The notes below the pieces were generated by a model, which was given only the letters and a program-made list of their open reading frames with translations, made no database searches and was not told the DNA's origin. The translations under genes and the position numbers were made by a program. Positions 28,262-37,843 of a stretch of 64,000 nucleotides of DNA are shown one piece after another. How positions within the stretch are numbered: position 1 is the stretch's first letter; the number at the start of each line of letters is the position of its first letter. Source of the DNA: Comamonas sp. Y33R10-2 (GTDB lineage: Bacteria; Pseudomonadota; Gammaproteobacteria; Burkholderiales; Burkholderiaceae_C); contig NZ_CP079925.1 in the NCBI RefSeq assembly GCF_019355935.1, positions 1,612,001-1,676,000 on the forward strand. Direction: 5' to 3'.

Positions 28262-30730
28262 ATGAAGGCATCTGCAAGCCCGACACTGAAGTCTCACCAT
28301 CACGTTCATCCCATCTGGATATTTGCGCTTTTAGTGGTTATTTTGACGCTCAGCGCCAGCAGCAGCCTTTACCTGCTTTCTGCGGTGCGCGGTTTCGTCA
28401 ACGGTGAAAGTCTTTGGTCCAAAGCCCAAAAAGACGCCATTTATTCACTCTCGCGCTATGCCGACGAAGGCAATCCCACAGATCTTGCGAACTACGAAGC
28501 CGCCTTGCTCGTGCCTCGCGGTGACACTCTTGCACGCAACGCTTTATATGGCGCTCCGCTGCGCTTGGACCTTGCACGCCAAGGCATGGAGCAAGGAAAA
28601 AATCATCCCGACGATATCAATAGCCTGATCTGGCTGCTGCGCACCTTTCGCTACTTTGACTGGGTGAAAGAGCCCGTCGCTTACTGGAGCATGGGCGACC
28701 AGTATTTAGACCAGCTCGATGTACTGGCGGCTGAAATAAAGCAGAGCTACGAAGTCGCTAGCGTGAACCCCAAAATCATCGCCACCTGGAAGCGTGAGAT
28801 TGATCTCATCAACCAAGGCGTCAGCGCCCTCACCCGCGCTTTCAGCGACTCTCTGGGTCAAAGCTCGCGCGCCATTGTGAGAGTACTGCTGGCACTCAAC
28901 AGCAGTCTGGCGCTTTTATTGATTGGCCTATGGAGTTGGAATACCTGGCGCCTTGTCCAGTTGCGCGAGCAAATGCAAATCACCCTCAATACTGAAAAAG
29001 AGCGTGCTGAGACCACCTTGGCCGCACTCGGTGATGCGGTCATCACCACCGATCAAGCTGGCTTGGTCAATTACATCAACCCCGTTGGCATTGGCTTGCT
29101 GGGCCTGCAAAAACAAAGCTACATCGGCAGACCGATCAAGCTGGTGCTGCAGTTCTACAGCACAGACTCATCGTTCAATAGCGCGTCGCTGCTGGGCCAG
29201 TTAATGAACGAAGCCACGGTCATGCGCGACGAGCAAACGCATTGGGTTCGCCGCACCGATCACAGCATCGTGCCAGTCAAGGTACTGGGCTCCACCATGC
29301 AGCGCGAAGGCGTTACATCAGGAGCCGTCTTCGTGCTGCGCGACGTATCGCGCGAGCAGCAATACATGGATCAGCTGTCATGGAACTCTCGACATGACAC
29401 TCTGACGGGTCTGGAAAACCGCGGCGAGTTTGAGCGCCGGCTGCAAAAACTGCTGACTCAAGGTCTGCATCAGGTCAAGCCTTGCGCCCTGCTCTATATC
29501 GACCTTGACCAATTCAAGCTCATCAATGAAACCAGCAGCCACTCCGCAGGCGACGAAATGCTGTGCGAAGTCTCGCGCATGCTGCAACACAATCTGCGTG
29601 AAACGGATTGCCTAGCCCGTATGGGCGGCGATGAGTTTGCGGTACTGCTAGAAAACTGCCCTCCATCCAACGTCTCCACCATTGCAGAAAAACTTCGACT
29701 CGCTGCACAGCAACTCCAAACCTACTGGGGCGAGAAAACCCTGCGCACTGGTTTTTCGATTGGTGTAGTCCACATCCCGGGTGATTCGACCAACGCCTCG
29801 GATCTGCTGCGCATGGCCGACATGGCCTGCTACCAAGCCAAGGAACGCGGGCGTAACAAAGTCTTCTTCTACACGGCTGAAGACGGCATGCTCAATCGCT
29901 ACGTCAGTGAGATGGAATGGGCCACCCGCATTCGCAGCGCTCTCGATGAAGATCGCTTTTGCCTGTACGCGCAGCACATTGCGCCGCTGCAAACCAGCAA
30001 GCAAAGCAACCAACGCAAAGGCATGCACTTTGAAGTACTGCTGCGCCTACGCGACGAGAGTGGGCAAATTTTGGCGCCCGGAACCTTTATCCCTGCAGCA
30101 GAGCGCTACGGCCTCATGCCTGCGCTAGATCGCTGGGTCATCTCCAAGGCTTTGCAAACACTCTCTGAACAACCGGGCTACGCCAAGCTAATTGATACCT
30201 GCTCCATCAACCTCTCTGGCGCCAGTCTGGACGACGATGGCCTGCTGGAATTTGTCAAATCTCAAATGCTGGAGCACGACATTTCACCCGATATGTTGTG
30301 CTTTGAAATTACCGAAACCAGCGCCATTGGCAACCTCAGCAACGCCACCCGCTTGATCCAAGCTCTGCGCGCCATGGGCTGCCGCTTTGCACTTGATGAT
30401 TTTGGTGTGGGCATGTCATCGCTCACCTACCTCAAACAACTGCCCGTCGACTACCTCAAAATCGATGGCGGCTTTGTGCGCGACATGCTCCAAGACAAGG
30501 GCGATCACGCCATGGTGGAAATGATCAACCGCATAGGCCAGACACTGGGCAAGAAAACCGTGGCCGAGTTCGTCGAAAGCCGTGAAATTGCCGAGGAACT
30601 CATGAGCATGGGTGTGGACTATGTCCAAGGCTATGCCATTGCCCGCCCCAAGCCTATGACGGCTGAATACTTTGCACCCACGCAAGAAAACCAGCTTCCG
30701 CAGTGGTGCGCCTCGCTGGCTTTGGGCTGA
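28262..30730 (+). CDS. Membrane c-di-GMP enzyme: PAS-GGDEF-EAL
   Basis: This 822-residue protein has transmembrane helices at about 17-41 and 206-226 enclosing a periplasmic sensor region, then a PAS domain (about 245-365), GGDEF (about 375-535) and EAL (about 555-815). The GGDEF motif is intact (RMGGDEFAVLLE) and an inhibitory-site RxxD (RETD) lies five residues upstream. In the EAL part the signature reads E-V-L, but the other expected catalytic residues are present: N in SINLSG, E in FEITET, DD in LDDFGVG, K in LKIDGG, E in VAEFVE and Q in VQGYAIARP. Both synthesis and hydrolysis of c-di-GMP are therefore possible. It is a single-gene unit. Confidence 0.93.
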   Translation: MKASASPTLKSHHHVHPIWIFALLVVILTLSASSSLYLLSAVRGFVNGESLWSKAQKDAIYSLSRYADEGNPTDLANYEAALLVPRGDTLARNALYGAPLRLDLARQGMEQGKNHPDDINSLIWLLRTFRYFDWVKEPVAYWSMGDQYLDQLDVLAAEIKQSYEVASVNPKIIATWKREIDLINQGVSALTRAFSDSLGQSSRAIVRVLLALNSSLALLLIGLWSWNTWRLVQLREQMQITLNTEKERAETTLAALGDAVITTDQAGLVNYINPVGIGLLGLQKQSYIGRPIKLVLQFYSTDSSFNSASLLGQLMNEATVMRDEQTHWVRRTDHSIVPVKVLGSTMQREGVTSGAVFVLRDVSREQQYMDQLSWNSRHDTLTGLENRGEFERRLQKLLTQGLHQVKPCALLYIDLDQFKLINETSSHSAGDEMLCEVSRMLQHNLRETDCLARMGGDEFAVLLENCPPSNVSTIAEKLRLAAQQLQTYWGEKTLRTGFSIGVVHIPGDSTNASDLLRMADMACYQAKERGRNKVFFYTAEDGMLNRYVSEMEWATRIRSALDEDRFCLYAQHIAPLQTSKQSNQRKGMHFEVLLRLRDESGQILAPGTFIPAAERYGLMPALDRWVISKALQTLSEQPGYAKLIDTCSINLSGASLDDDGLLEFVKSQMLEHDISPDMLCFEITETSAIGNLSNATRLIQALRAMGCRFALDDFGVGMSSLTYLKQLPVDYLKIDGGFVRDMLQDKGDHAMVEMINRIGQTLGKKTVAEFVESREIAEELMSMGVDYVQGYAIARPKPMTAEYFAPTQENQLPQWCASLALG

Positions 30731-30958
30731 TTTTGAGTAAGACTGGCTAATGTCTCTGTTGAGAATTGATTGCTGATTCCGGTCTTACTTGAGCACCCAT
30801 TCCACGATATGTAGACAGGCCTTTGAAATTAAATTGTCGCGCTAGCGGTACATCTTGGACGACAGCAAACGCCCTAAAGTCGAATTTGAAAGCAGCGGCA
30901 ATCCAGTGGAGTGAAGCGTTCTGAACGCTTTGTATAGCTAACCACTGATAATGACGCT

Positions 30959-31345
30959 ATGTATTTTCCTCAAGTTGACTCGGTTTTCAGGAGCATTGCG
31001 ACCTCTCTAAAATCATCGGCACACGCTATCGCTCCAGTTAGCTCTGTGGGCTTCGATGTAATTGCATGGATGTCTTTGGCTTGCTACCTGTTGTTTGCTG
31101 TTGTCGCCATTAACTACGCACTCAAACCTTGGGCAGAAAAACTGATGCTGGCTTGCATCGTTGGAGGAACTGCCGCGTCGCTGACACTTCATTTATCCAT
31201 GCTTAGCACTCCTTCCTACGTCGGGGAAGGGCCACTATGGAAATTTGTCTCCCTGTCCCAGTACCTTCCATGGGCTGTCTTCAGCCTGAGCTGCCTGTAC
31301 TTGCTCTACCGGATTGGCGCGCGATTACTGAAAAGCCGTAGTTGA
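30959..31345 (+). CDS. Small membrane protein, unknown function (possible integron cassette gene)
   Basis: This 128-residue protein has three hydrophobic segments at about 30-53, 60-82 and 92-116, a charged C-terminus (GARLLKSRS) and no recognised domain. A 17-base palindrome (AAGCGTTC-T-GAACGCTT, 30914-30930) lies just upstream. About 110 bases after the stop is an attC-like cruciform in the orientation expected for a cassette whose gene is this one. I do not recognise the family. Confidence 0.6.
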   Translation: MYFPQVDSVFRSIATSLKSSAHAIAPVSSVGFDVIAWMSLACYLLFAVVAINYALKPWAEKLMLACIVGGTAASLTLHLSMLSTPSYVGEGPLWKFVSLSQYLPWAVFSLSCLYLLYRIGARLLKSRS

Positions 31346-31454
31346 ATCGACCATCGTTTCGTGGAATCTGAAATTTAGTGAGTAGCTCGCTGAATTTTCG
31401 TGGAGGCCTGACTGCTCAACGCGGTCGGCGGCAAAAGACCCGAAGCAGACAGCC

Positions 31455-31570
31455 ACTAACGCCAAGGTTAGCCGGCGTCGGAGCAAGAAGCGCGGAGGGC
31501 TCCAACACTGGCCATGAAAATGGCGAAGCCATGGCCAGTGTTGGCGTCCGCGTTGAACCGCAAGTTAGAA
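31455..31570 (+). other. attC-like integron recombination site
   Basis: The element runs from ACTAAC to GTTAGAA. Inner sites read AAC-6 nt-GTT on the left and AAC-5 nt-GTTAG on the right, the R''-L'' / L'-R' layout of attC. The centre is a long imperfect stem with a perfect 14-bp arm (31502-31515 with 31531-31544). At 116 bp it is within the attC size range. No integrase gene or second attC was seen, so this is a lone site. Confidence 0.55.
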
Positions 31571-31591
31571 AATCGGCATGCATGACAATAT

Positions 31592-33358
31592 TTATCCTGC
31601 TAGTCTCTTTAGAATATTTACTTGCAGTGCATCTGATTCGCTCTCTAATTTGAATGATTTATAACCCGCCTTGTGCAACTTGCTTTTTAGAAGACCAAAA
31701 ACCTTCTTCCCGTAACGATAACGACTGGGCGAAGCATTGTAGATTGCAGTAATCTTTTCAATTTCCGAGGCGTAGCCATTACCAGCCGGGCGTCGTCGTT
31801 GAAAAGCATGGTCTATGAATCTGCCAATCGAGTCAGCCTTCGCCTCATCAGTTGCTTCGCTGATTGCAGTCTTTACTATATTTGAATCCGCCGTTGGGCA
31901 CAAATTCATAATATGCTCAACTGAGATGAAGTGACTTTCAATATCAGTTCCTGTTGTGTAGAAGAAGTTAAGTCCGGCGTTGTTGATTTTCTTCTTAAGT
32001 TCAAATATTTCATCGTCGCTCAAATAGTCTCTGTCGCGGTGTAGTATAACGACAATTTCCGAGTTCCTTGCTTTTAGGTATTTTCCAAGAATTATCGCCC
32101 CCTTGACTTGATCTTTTCCGTCGTAAGAGAATATTTCCATATCAGATGGGTTAAACCCATTGGCGGATAGCAATGTCTTTAGATTGGCGTTCTTGGAGTC
32201 TTCAGTGATGATGCAGTATTTTTTATTGGGTGGGATCTTTGAGATCTCCTGCTCCAGATTTTGTATTGTTTTTTGAGCTTCGTTAACCTTCTCAAGGTAT
32301 GGGGTTATCAGTGGGAGAAGTCCCATTTGTTCGTGTAACTCACTGTCGCCTTGCTCATCAATTAACTTTGTCGTTGTGCACTCATGAGTATCCTTCTTGA
32401 TATAGTACTTCCTTGTGTCTGTGTTGTCGGTAGATTTGAGAGCATAAAACGCAGGTGAATGAGTTGTAACAAGGATTTGTATGTCGGACGCGTAGTTTTG
32501 GATTGTTTCCGCGAGCTCAAATGCATACCTAAGTTCAAGATTGTTTTCCGGCTCCTCAAAACCCCATATTGTGTCTGGCTTCACGTATCCTGGAATAGAG
32601 ATGTTCTTTTCCTGTTCGGCCATATATTTTAAAATGACGGGGATATGTCTGACCTTTATTCCGTCGCCGCGTTGTTTGAGATGGTATGTGTTTTGACCAA
32701 TCTTCGCTCCGAAATCTAGATTTGAAAACAGCTGCTTAAAATCTGATGGAACTTGAATGGTGCTTGGTATGCCTATTTGATTGAACAGCTCCTTGGTTAT
32801 GCGGCCAGTTACCTTTTGGATTCCGGATATGAAACCCTGTCCTTGGGTTGCCATGAGCGTGCCATGCGCTTCGTTAAGAACGTCATGCAATTCGCCCATT
32901 AAGATGTTGAAGTAGTCTCTACCTTTGATCGCCGGAACATATCTATATTTTAGTTTATCGAGCCACTTATATATGTTGTCGCTTGAGGTGAGGCTTTGGC
33001 TTGAGTGAATGTAGATTCGATTTTCAATTATTGATCCGTCCATTTTCCAGCGCTTTGTCCATTTAACCGTGTTGGCGTTCTTGAATCGTCCTTTCGGTGG
33101 CTCAATGGTTAATGAGATTTTAATTTCTCTTCGGCTTCCAGTTCCGGAATTGGCGTGGTAGCAATAATCCTCGTTGAATCTGAATCCTTGGTCTATGTCT
33201 GTTTGATTGTTGAAGAAGAGATTTAAAGCGCGAAGTATATTAGATTTGCCGTTGTCATTTTGGCCAACAAGAATATTCAAATCTGATAGCTCTATTGATT
33301 TTCCAGTGCTCTTGATTGATCGGAAGTTCTTTATTTCGATCGATTTAATTATTTGCAT
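31592..33358 (-). CDS. OLD-family ATP-dependent nuclease (AAA ATPase plus TOPRIM)
   Basis: This protein of about 588 residues has Walker A GQNDNGKSN near residue 33 and an ABC-type Walker B IWGFEEPENN near 268, followed by VTTHSPAFYAL. A TOPRIM half follows: ITEDSKN supplies the Glu near 400 and ILHRDRDYLSDDE the D-x-D near 450. This is the OLD-family layout, in which phage-exclusion proteins couple ATP hydrolysis to DNA cutting; GajA of Gabija has the same plan but no UvrD-like GajB partner is here. A GTG six codons upstream could also be the start; MQIIKSIEIKNFRS is the usual one. The gene is much more AT-rich than its neighbours. Confidence 0.82.
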   Translation of the reverse strand: MQIIKSIEIKNFRSIKSTGKSIELSDLNILVGQNDNGKSNILRALNLFFNNQTDIDQGFRFNEDYCYHANSGTGSRREIKISLTIEPPKGRFKNANTVKWTKRWKMDGSIIENRIYIHSSQSLTSSDNIYKWLDKLKYRYVPAIKGRDYFNILMGELHDVLNEAHGTLMATQGQGFISGIQKVTGRITKELFNQIGIPSTIQVPSDFKQLFSNLDFGAKIGQNTYHLKQRGDGIKVRHIPVILKYMAEQEKNISIPGYVKPDTIWGFEEPENNLELRYAFELAETIQNYASDIQILVTTHSPAFYALKSTDNTDTRKYYIKKDTHECTTTKLIDEQGDSELHEQMGLLPLITPYLEKVNEAQKTIQNLEQEISKIPPNKKYCIITEDSKNANLKTLLSANGFNPSDMEIFSYDGKDQVKGAIILGKYLKARNSEIVVILHRDRDYLSDDEIFELKKKINNAGLNFFYTTGTDIESHFISVEHIMNLCPTADSNIVKTAISEATDEAKADSIGRFIDHAFQRRRPAGNGYASEIEKITAIYNASPSRYRYGKKVFGLLKSKLHKAGYKSFKLESESDALQVNILKRLAG

Positions 33359-33647
33359 AAATTTGACACAGCTCACGCTGGTTAAGTTTCTAACTTGATT
33401 TAGACGACAAGCGAAAAAGGCTTATCGCTCTTGTAAAAATTAATCTATCTGAAATTTTCAGAGTGAGCAATTACAAGCAAACTTCTTAGGCAAACCTAAA
33501 TATTTCGAGATTGCAACTGGTCAAGACTGGTCGAAGGCCAATGTCGAAATTATTGTCTGCTTCTGGCCGTTAACAGAAGTAGCTGATTGCCCAAATTGAG
33601 TGGTGAGGTTTCCAGATGAAGCCAGTCTTCGTTACGCTCCTCCAGAT

Positions 33648-33680
33648 ACAAAAACAGCCAGCAATGCTGGCTGTTTTTGT
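33648..33680. terminator. Bidirectional hairpin in the gap upstream of the OLD-family gene
   Basis: ACAAAAACAGCCAGCA and TGCTGGCTGTTTTTGT form a nearly perfect palindrome with A and T tracts. It lies between the nuclease gene start and the YgiQ gene 3' end and may end the YgiQ transcript. The rest of the gap (33359-33849) shows only a short dispersed repeat at about 33760-33806. Confidence 0.6.
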
Positions 33681-33849
33681 TCGAATGCATGTTGTCTTGC
33701 GCGCTTGAGTACGCATTAGGCTACGCACTCAGAGCGCCGAAAAAACATTCTCCAGAGCCTTTTAAGGCTCTAGTCCTTATGCCTAGATGACAAGCTGCTA
33801 CTATTTTTGCAGCAACCCCCAGTCAAACTGAGGGCTGATGCCAATAAAA

Positions 33850-36402
33850 CTAGCGTGGCTTGCGAGAGGCCTGCGCAGCAGGCTTGCCCGACTTCACCAC
33901 TGGCTTGGACGATGCCTTAAAAGCTGGCTTCGCCTTAGATGTGGCTTTGCCAGTCACACCCGCACGCGGGGGCAGGCCCGTGTGTTGGCTCAGCATCTTG
34001 CCCGGCTGGGGCGCTGAGGTACGGAAGCGCACATCACCCTTAGGCTCTTGCGACTCTTCCACAGTGCGGCGGCGCACTGCCACGGCCTTGCCATCCTTGT
34101 TGGTGGTGTAGCCCACGCCAGCGGTGCTGCCGGTGCTATTTTTCTTGCGAGCGCTTTGATAGCTGCCGTCCACCAAAGGCTGGAAGGTCGGAATCAAATG
34201 CTGCTTGCCGTTACCAATTAGGTCGGCGCGCCCCATGTGCTTGAGCGCTTCACGCAGCACAGGCCAGTTGTTTGGGTCGTGGTAGCGCAAAAAGGCTTTG
34301 TGCAGACGACGGCGCTTGTCACCGCGCACGATGTCTACGCGCTCTTCAGCCTCGTCACGCATCTCGCGGCGCACCTTGGTGAGCGTGTTGCGGCCAGAGT
34401 GGTACATGGCCGTGGCCGTGGCCATGGGGCTGGGGTAGAAGGTTTGCACCTGATCGGCGCGGAAACCATTCTTTTTCAGCCAAATCGCCAGATTCATCAT
34501 GTCTTCATCGCTGGTGCCGGGGTGGGCGGCGATGAAGTAAGGAATCAGAAACTGCTTTTTACCGGCCTCTTCACTAAACTTTTCAAACAGCTGTTTGAAC
34601 TTGTCATAGCTGCCAATGCCCGGCTTCATCATCTTGTTGAGCGGGCCCGCTTCGGTGTGCTCAGGCGCAATCTTCAGGTAGCCGCCCACGTGGTGCTGCA
34701 CCAGCTCCTTGACGTATTCTGGCGACTTGACGGCCAAATCATAACGCAGGCCAGAGCCAATCAAGATCTTCTTGATGCCGGGCAGCTTGCGCGCACGGCG
34801 GTAGATCTTGATGAGCGGAGCGTGGTCGGTGTGCAGGTTCGGGCAAATGCCGGGGAACACGCAGCTTGGCTTGCGGCAGTGCTTTTCAATTTCAGGACTC
34901 TTGCAACCCAAGCGGTACATATTGGCCGTGGGGCCGCCCAAGTCAGAAATGGTGCCGGTAAAGCCCTTGACCTTGTCGCGAATTTCTTCGAGCTCATGGA
35001 TGATGGAATCTTCAGAGCGGCTTTGAATAATGCGGCCTTCATGCTCAGTAATCGAGCAGAAGGTGCAGCCGCCAAAGCAGCCGCGCATGATGTTCACCGA
35101 GGTGCGAATCATCTCCCACGCAGGGATTTTGGTTGTGCCGTCGTGGCTGCCATTTTCATCGGCATAGCTGGGGTGTGGGCTGCGGGCGTACGGCAGGCCA
35201 AACACCCAGTCCATCTCAGCGGTTGTCAGCGGGATGGGGGGCGGGTTCATCCAGACATCGCGGGCCGTGGTGCCTTCACCGTGGGCTTGCACCAAAGCGC
35301 GGGCATTACCGGGGTTGGTTTCGAGGTGCAGTACGCGGTTAGCGTGGGCGTACAAAATCGGGTCGCTCTTGACCTCTTCGTAGCTGGGCAAGCGCAGCAC
35401 GGTGCGCTCGCGCGGGGGCAGCTTGGACTTGCTGCGCAGCGAGAGGTTAGGTACAAACTGAATCGGCTGCACATTGGCCACCGATGCGCCGCCGGCCTTG
35501 TTTTGACCGCTCGCGCATGTCGGGCCCATGGCCTCGGCTTGACCTTGGGCTTGTCCCTGAGCTTTCTCGCCGTCTTCCTTCGAGCAGCTTTGGCCTTGTG
35601 CCTCAGCCTGCTCGCTGGTGGTCATATAGGGGTTGATGTGAACTTCAACGTCGCCCAGCTCATCAACGGTGGTCGAATCAACTTCGAACCAACCCTCTTC
35701 AGAGGCGCGGCGGAAAAACGTGGTGCCGCGCACATCAGTAATTTGCTCAATTGGCTCACGCGCAGCAATGCGGTGGGCGACTTCAACCAGCGCACGCTCG
35801 GCGTTGCCGTACAGCAAGATGTCGCACTTGCTATCCACCACGATGGACCGACGAACCTTGTCGCTCCAGTAGTCATAGTGGGCGATTCGGCGCAGCGAGC
35901 CTTCGATGCCGCCCAGCACAATGGGCACATCTTTATAGGCTTCGCGGCAGCGCTGGCTGTAGACGATGGCTGCGCGGTCGGGGCGCTTGCCGCCTACGTC
36001 GCCGGGGGTGTAGGCATCGTCAGAGCGAATTTTGCGATCAGCCGTATAGCGGTTGATCATCGAGTCCATATTGCCCGACGTCACGCCCCAGAACAGATTG
36101 GGCTTACCCAAGGTCTTAAAGGCTGCAGCGCTATTCCAGTCCGGCTGGGCGATGATGCCCACGCGAAAGCCTTGGGCTTCGAGCACACGGCCGATAACGG
36201 CCATGCCAAAGCTGGGGTGGTCCACATAGGCGTCGCCCGTCACCAAGATGATGTCGCAACTGTCCCAACCGAGCTGCTCCATCTCCGCGCGGGTGGTGGG
36301 CAAGAATTTAGCCACACCGAATCGCTTGGCCCAGTACGGTTTGTAGCTGGTCAGCGGCTTGGCGTCGCGTTGGAAGAAGGAAACATCAACCGGGGCGTTC
36401 AT
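33850..36402 (-). CDS. ygiQ: YgiQ family radical SAM protein
   Basis: This 850-residue protein has an N-terminal YgiQ domain (residues 1-330; [19 protein letters not shown] and [19 protein letters not shown]). A linker of about 60 residues, rich in Gln, Ala and Glu, follows ([11 protein letters not shown]). The radical SAM core carries the 4Fe-4S motif [11 protein letters not shown] near residue 440. A Lys/Ala/Ser-rich tail ends it. The reaction is not established for the family. The low-complexity linker is unusual and may mark expansion of a short repeat. It is a single-gene unit on the minus strand. Confidence 0.92.
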   Translation of the reverse strand: MNAPVDVSFFQRDAKPLTSYKPYWAKRFGVAKFLPTTRAEMEQLGWDSCDIILVTGDAYVDHPSFGMAVIGRVLEAQGFRVGIIAQPDWNSAAAFKTLGKPNLFWGVTSGNMDSMINRYTADRKIRSDDAYTPGDVGGKRPDRAAIVYSQRCREAYKDVPIVLGGIEGSLRRIAHYDYWSDKVRRSIVVDSKCDILLYGNAERALVEVAHRIAAREPIEQITDVRGTTFFRRASEEGWFEVDSTTVDELGDVEVHINPYMTTSEQAEAQGQSCSKEDGEKAQGQAQGQAEAMGPTCASGQNKAGGASVANVQPIQFVPNLSLRSKSKLPPRERTVLRLPSYEEVKSDPILYAHANRVLHLETNPGNARALVQAHGEGTTARDVWMNPPPIPLTTAEMDWVFGLPYARSPHPSYADENGSHDGTTKIPAWEMIRTSVNIMRGCFGGCTFCSITEHEGRIIQSRSEDSIIHELEEIRDKVKGFTGTISDLGGPTANMYRLGCKSPEIEKHCRKPSCVFPGICPNLHTDHAPLIKIYRRARKLPGIKKILIGSGLRYDLAVKSPEYVKELVQHHVGGYLKIAPEHTEAGPLNKMMKPGIGSYDKFKQLFEKFSEEAGKKQFLIPYFIAAHPGTSDEDMMNLAIWLKKNGFRADQVQTFYPSPMATATAMYHSGRNTLTKVRREMRDEAEERVDIVRGDKRRRLHKAFLRYHDPNNWPVLREALKHMGRADLIGNGKQHLIPTFQPLVDGSYQSARKKNSTGSTAGVGYTTNKDGKAVAVRRRTVEESQEPKGDVRFRTSAPQPGKMLSQHTGLPPRAGVTGKATSKAKPAFKASSKPVVKSGKPAAQASRKPR

Positions 36403-36665
36403 GTGAATGAGCTTTATGCGGCCTGATGGCCTGTGCGGGGAAAGAACCGGGCAGTGTACGTTTACGGCCCTCTCCTTGCACGAGCAAGGTCTTGCAAAAC
36501 CATGGTGCGAACTCTGAAATTTGTAGCAGCTAGTCCTTGATAAATATAGAGCAAAGAGCTAATCACCTCTTTTTTTGATTCCAGATGCGCTTCATTTGAG
36601 CGGCTGATTAGCGTGTAGTTTTTTGAAGCCAAAACCTTTATTAGATGTTTTGGTTATAAAAATCC

Positions 36666-36679
36666 AAGAATATATTCTT
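36666..36679. promoter_or_regulatory. 14-bp perfect palindrome upstream of TauD-like gene
   Basis: AAGAATATATTCTT is a perfect palindrome in the AT-rich 343-base divergent gap, 67 bases before the dioxygenase ATG. The position suits an operator for the plus-strand gene cluster. The regulator is unknown. The rest of the gap contains one short dispersed repeat (about 36515-36550) and nothing else I recognise. Confidence 0.35.
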
Positions 36680-36745
36680 TTATAGAATTAAAGAGTTTTT
36701 TTAAACTGGCTTTCGCTGCATAAAAACACCTGAGGAGAGCCATTC

Positions 36746-37684
36746 ATGTCTGCCGTTCTTGCCCACGCCGCCACCCAAGCACAGACCTTGCGCCCAGCGC
36801 CAGCGACCACTGAGCCACAGCGCTTTGAAATTCGCCCCGCACCCGGCGCGGCAGGCGATCTGGGTGCCGAGGTAATCGGCCTAGACCTATCCAAGCCTTT
36901 AACCGATGCTGATTTTGACCGCCTGCAGCAAGCCCACTGGAAGCACCATGTGCTGGTCTTTCGCGATCAGCGCATCACGCCTGCCCAGCAAATCGAATTC
37001 AGCCGCCGCTGGGGGCCGCTGCAAATTCATGTGCTGCGCCAGTTTCAACTAGCCGGTCACCCAGAGATTTTGCAAGTCTCCAATATCCGTGATGCCCAAG
37101 GCAATCCTGAAGGTTTGGGCGATGCGGGCCAGCTCTGGCACTCTGACCTGTCTTACAAAGAAGTGCCCAGCCTGGGCAGCTTGCTGCATGCCCAAGAGCT
37201 GCCCAGCGAAGGCGGCGACACCTTGTTTGCCGACCAGCACGCGGCCTACGACAGCCTGCCCCAAGCACTGAAAACCCAGTTGCACGGCCTGCAAGCTGAG
37301 CACAGCTATTTGCTGCATTACGAAAAGCTGCGCGAGAAAAGCCCTTGGCGCCCAGCGCTGACGCAGACTCAGGTTGACGAGGTCAAGCCCGCCGTTCACC
37401 CCGTCGTTCACACCCACCCCGGCAATGGCCAGAAAGCGCTTTTTGTCAGCGAGCATTTCACCGGCCGCATCGTCGGCCTGCCCGAGGACGAAAGCCGCGA
37501 CCTGCTCGCCCAGTTGTTTGCCCACGCCGTGCAGCCGCAGTTTGTGTACCGCCACCAGTGGCAGCCGCATGACATGGTGTTCTGGGACAACCGCTCTGTT
37601 CAGCACTTGGCAGCCGGCACGCCCGAGCATCTGCGCCGCAAGCTCTACCGCACCACGGTGGAAGGCAGCAAGCCGGTCGCTTAA
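36746..37684 (+). CDS. TauD/TfdA family 2-oxoglutarate-dependent dioxygenase
   Basis: This 312-residue Fe(II)/2-oxoglutarate enzyme has the iron ligands in QLWHSDLSYK (H-x-D near residue 132) and the distal His in NRSVQHLA near 290. The 2-oxoglutarate-binding Arg is likely in RRKLYRTTV. GGDTLFADQ is typical of the family. An AGGAG ribosome site precedes the ATG. The usual substrates are taurine, other sulfonates, sulfate esters or aryloxy acids. The transporter genes behind it favour uptake plus oxidation of an organosulfur compound, but the substrate is not readable. Confidence 0.88.
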   Translation: MSAVLAHAATQAQTLRPAPATTEPQRFEIRPAPGAAGDLGAEVIGLDLSKPLTDADFDRLQQAHWKHHVLVFRDQRITPAQQIEFSRRWGPLQIHVLRQFQLAGHPEILQVSNIRDAQGNPEGLGDAGQLWHSDLSYKEVPSLGSLLHAQELPSEGGDTLFADQHAAYDSLPQALKTQLHGLQAEHSYLLHYEKLREKSPWRPALTQTQVDEVKPAVHPVVHTHPGNGQKALFVSEHFTGRIVGLPEDESRDLLAQLFAHAVQPQFVYRHQWQPHDMVFWDNRSVQHLAAGTPEHLRRKLYRTTVEGSKPVA

Positions 37685-37728
37685 CGCGTCGCTTAAAACG
37701 TCGTTTAACGCATCGATTAACACGTCGA
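37681..37728 (+). repeat. Four 12-bp imperfect tandem repeats at the dioxygenase stop codon
   Basis: Units TTAACGCGTCGC, TTAAAACGTCGT, TTAACGCATCGA and TTAACACGTCGA follow one another. The first contains the dioxygenase TAA stop, and every unit has TAA in the same frame. Confidence 0.7.
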
Positions 37729-37843
37729 TTCGCGGTTAGTTCGGGCGCCCCACCTTCAGCACTACTCAATTCATAGCAGCTACCGCATATCACGCGGTGG
37801 CTTGGGGCGGCTTTGCCTCAAAAAAAGATCAAAGGATTTGCAC

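Noticed and set aside
31378..31653. Open frame of 91 codons on the plus strand
   Set aside because: It runs straight through the attC-like cruciform and into the antisense of the OLD-family gene; its composition is repeat-derived and there is no ribosome site.
33600..33680. Possible tRNA 3' end near the hairpin
   Set aside because: No cloverleaf arms or T-loop sequence can be found; only a terminator hairpin is convincing.
34237..36426. Very long (729-codon) open frame on the plus strand
   Set aside because: It is the antisense of the YgiQ-type gene, whose radical SAM motifs are unmistakable; long antisense frames are common in GC-rich DNA.
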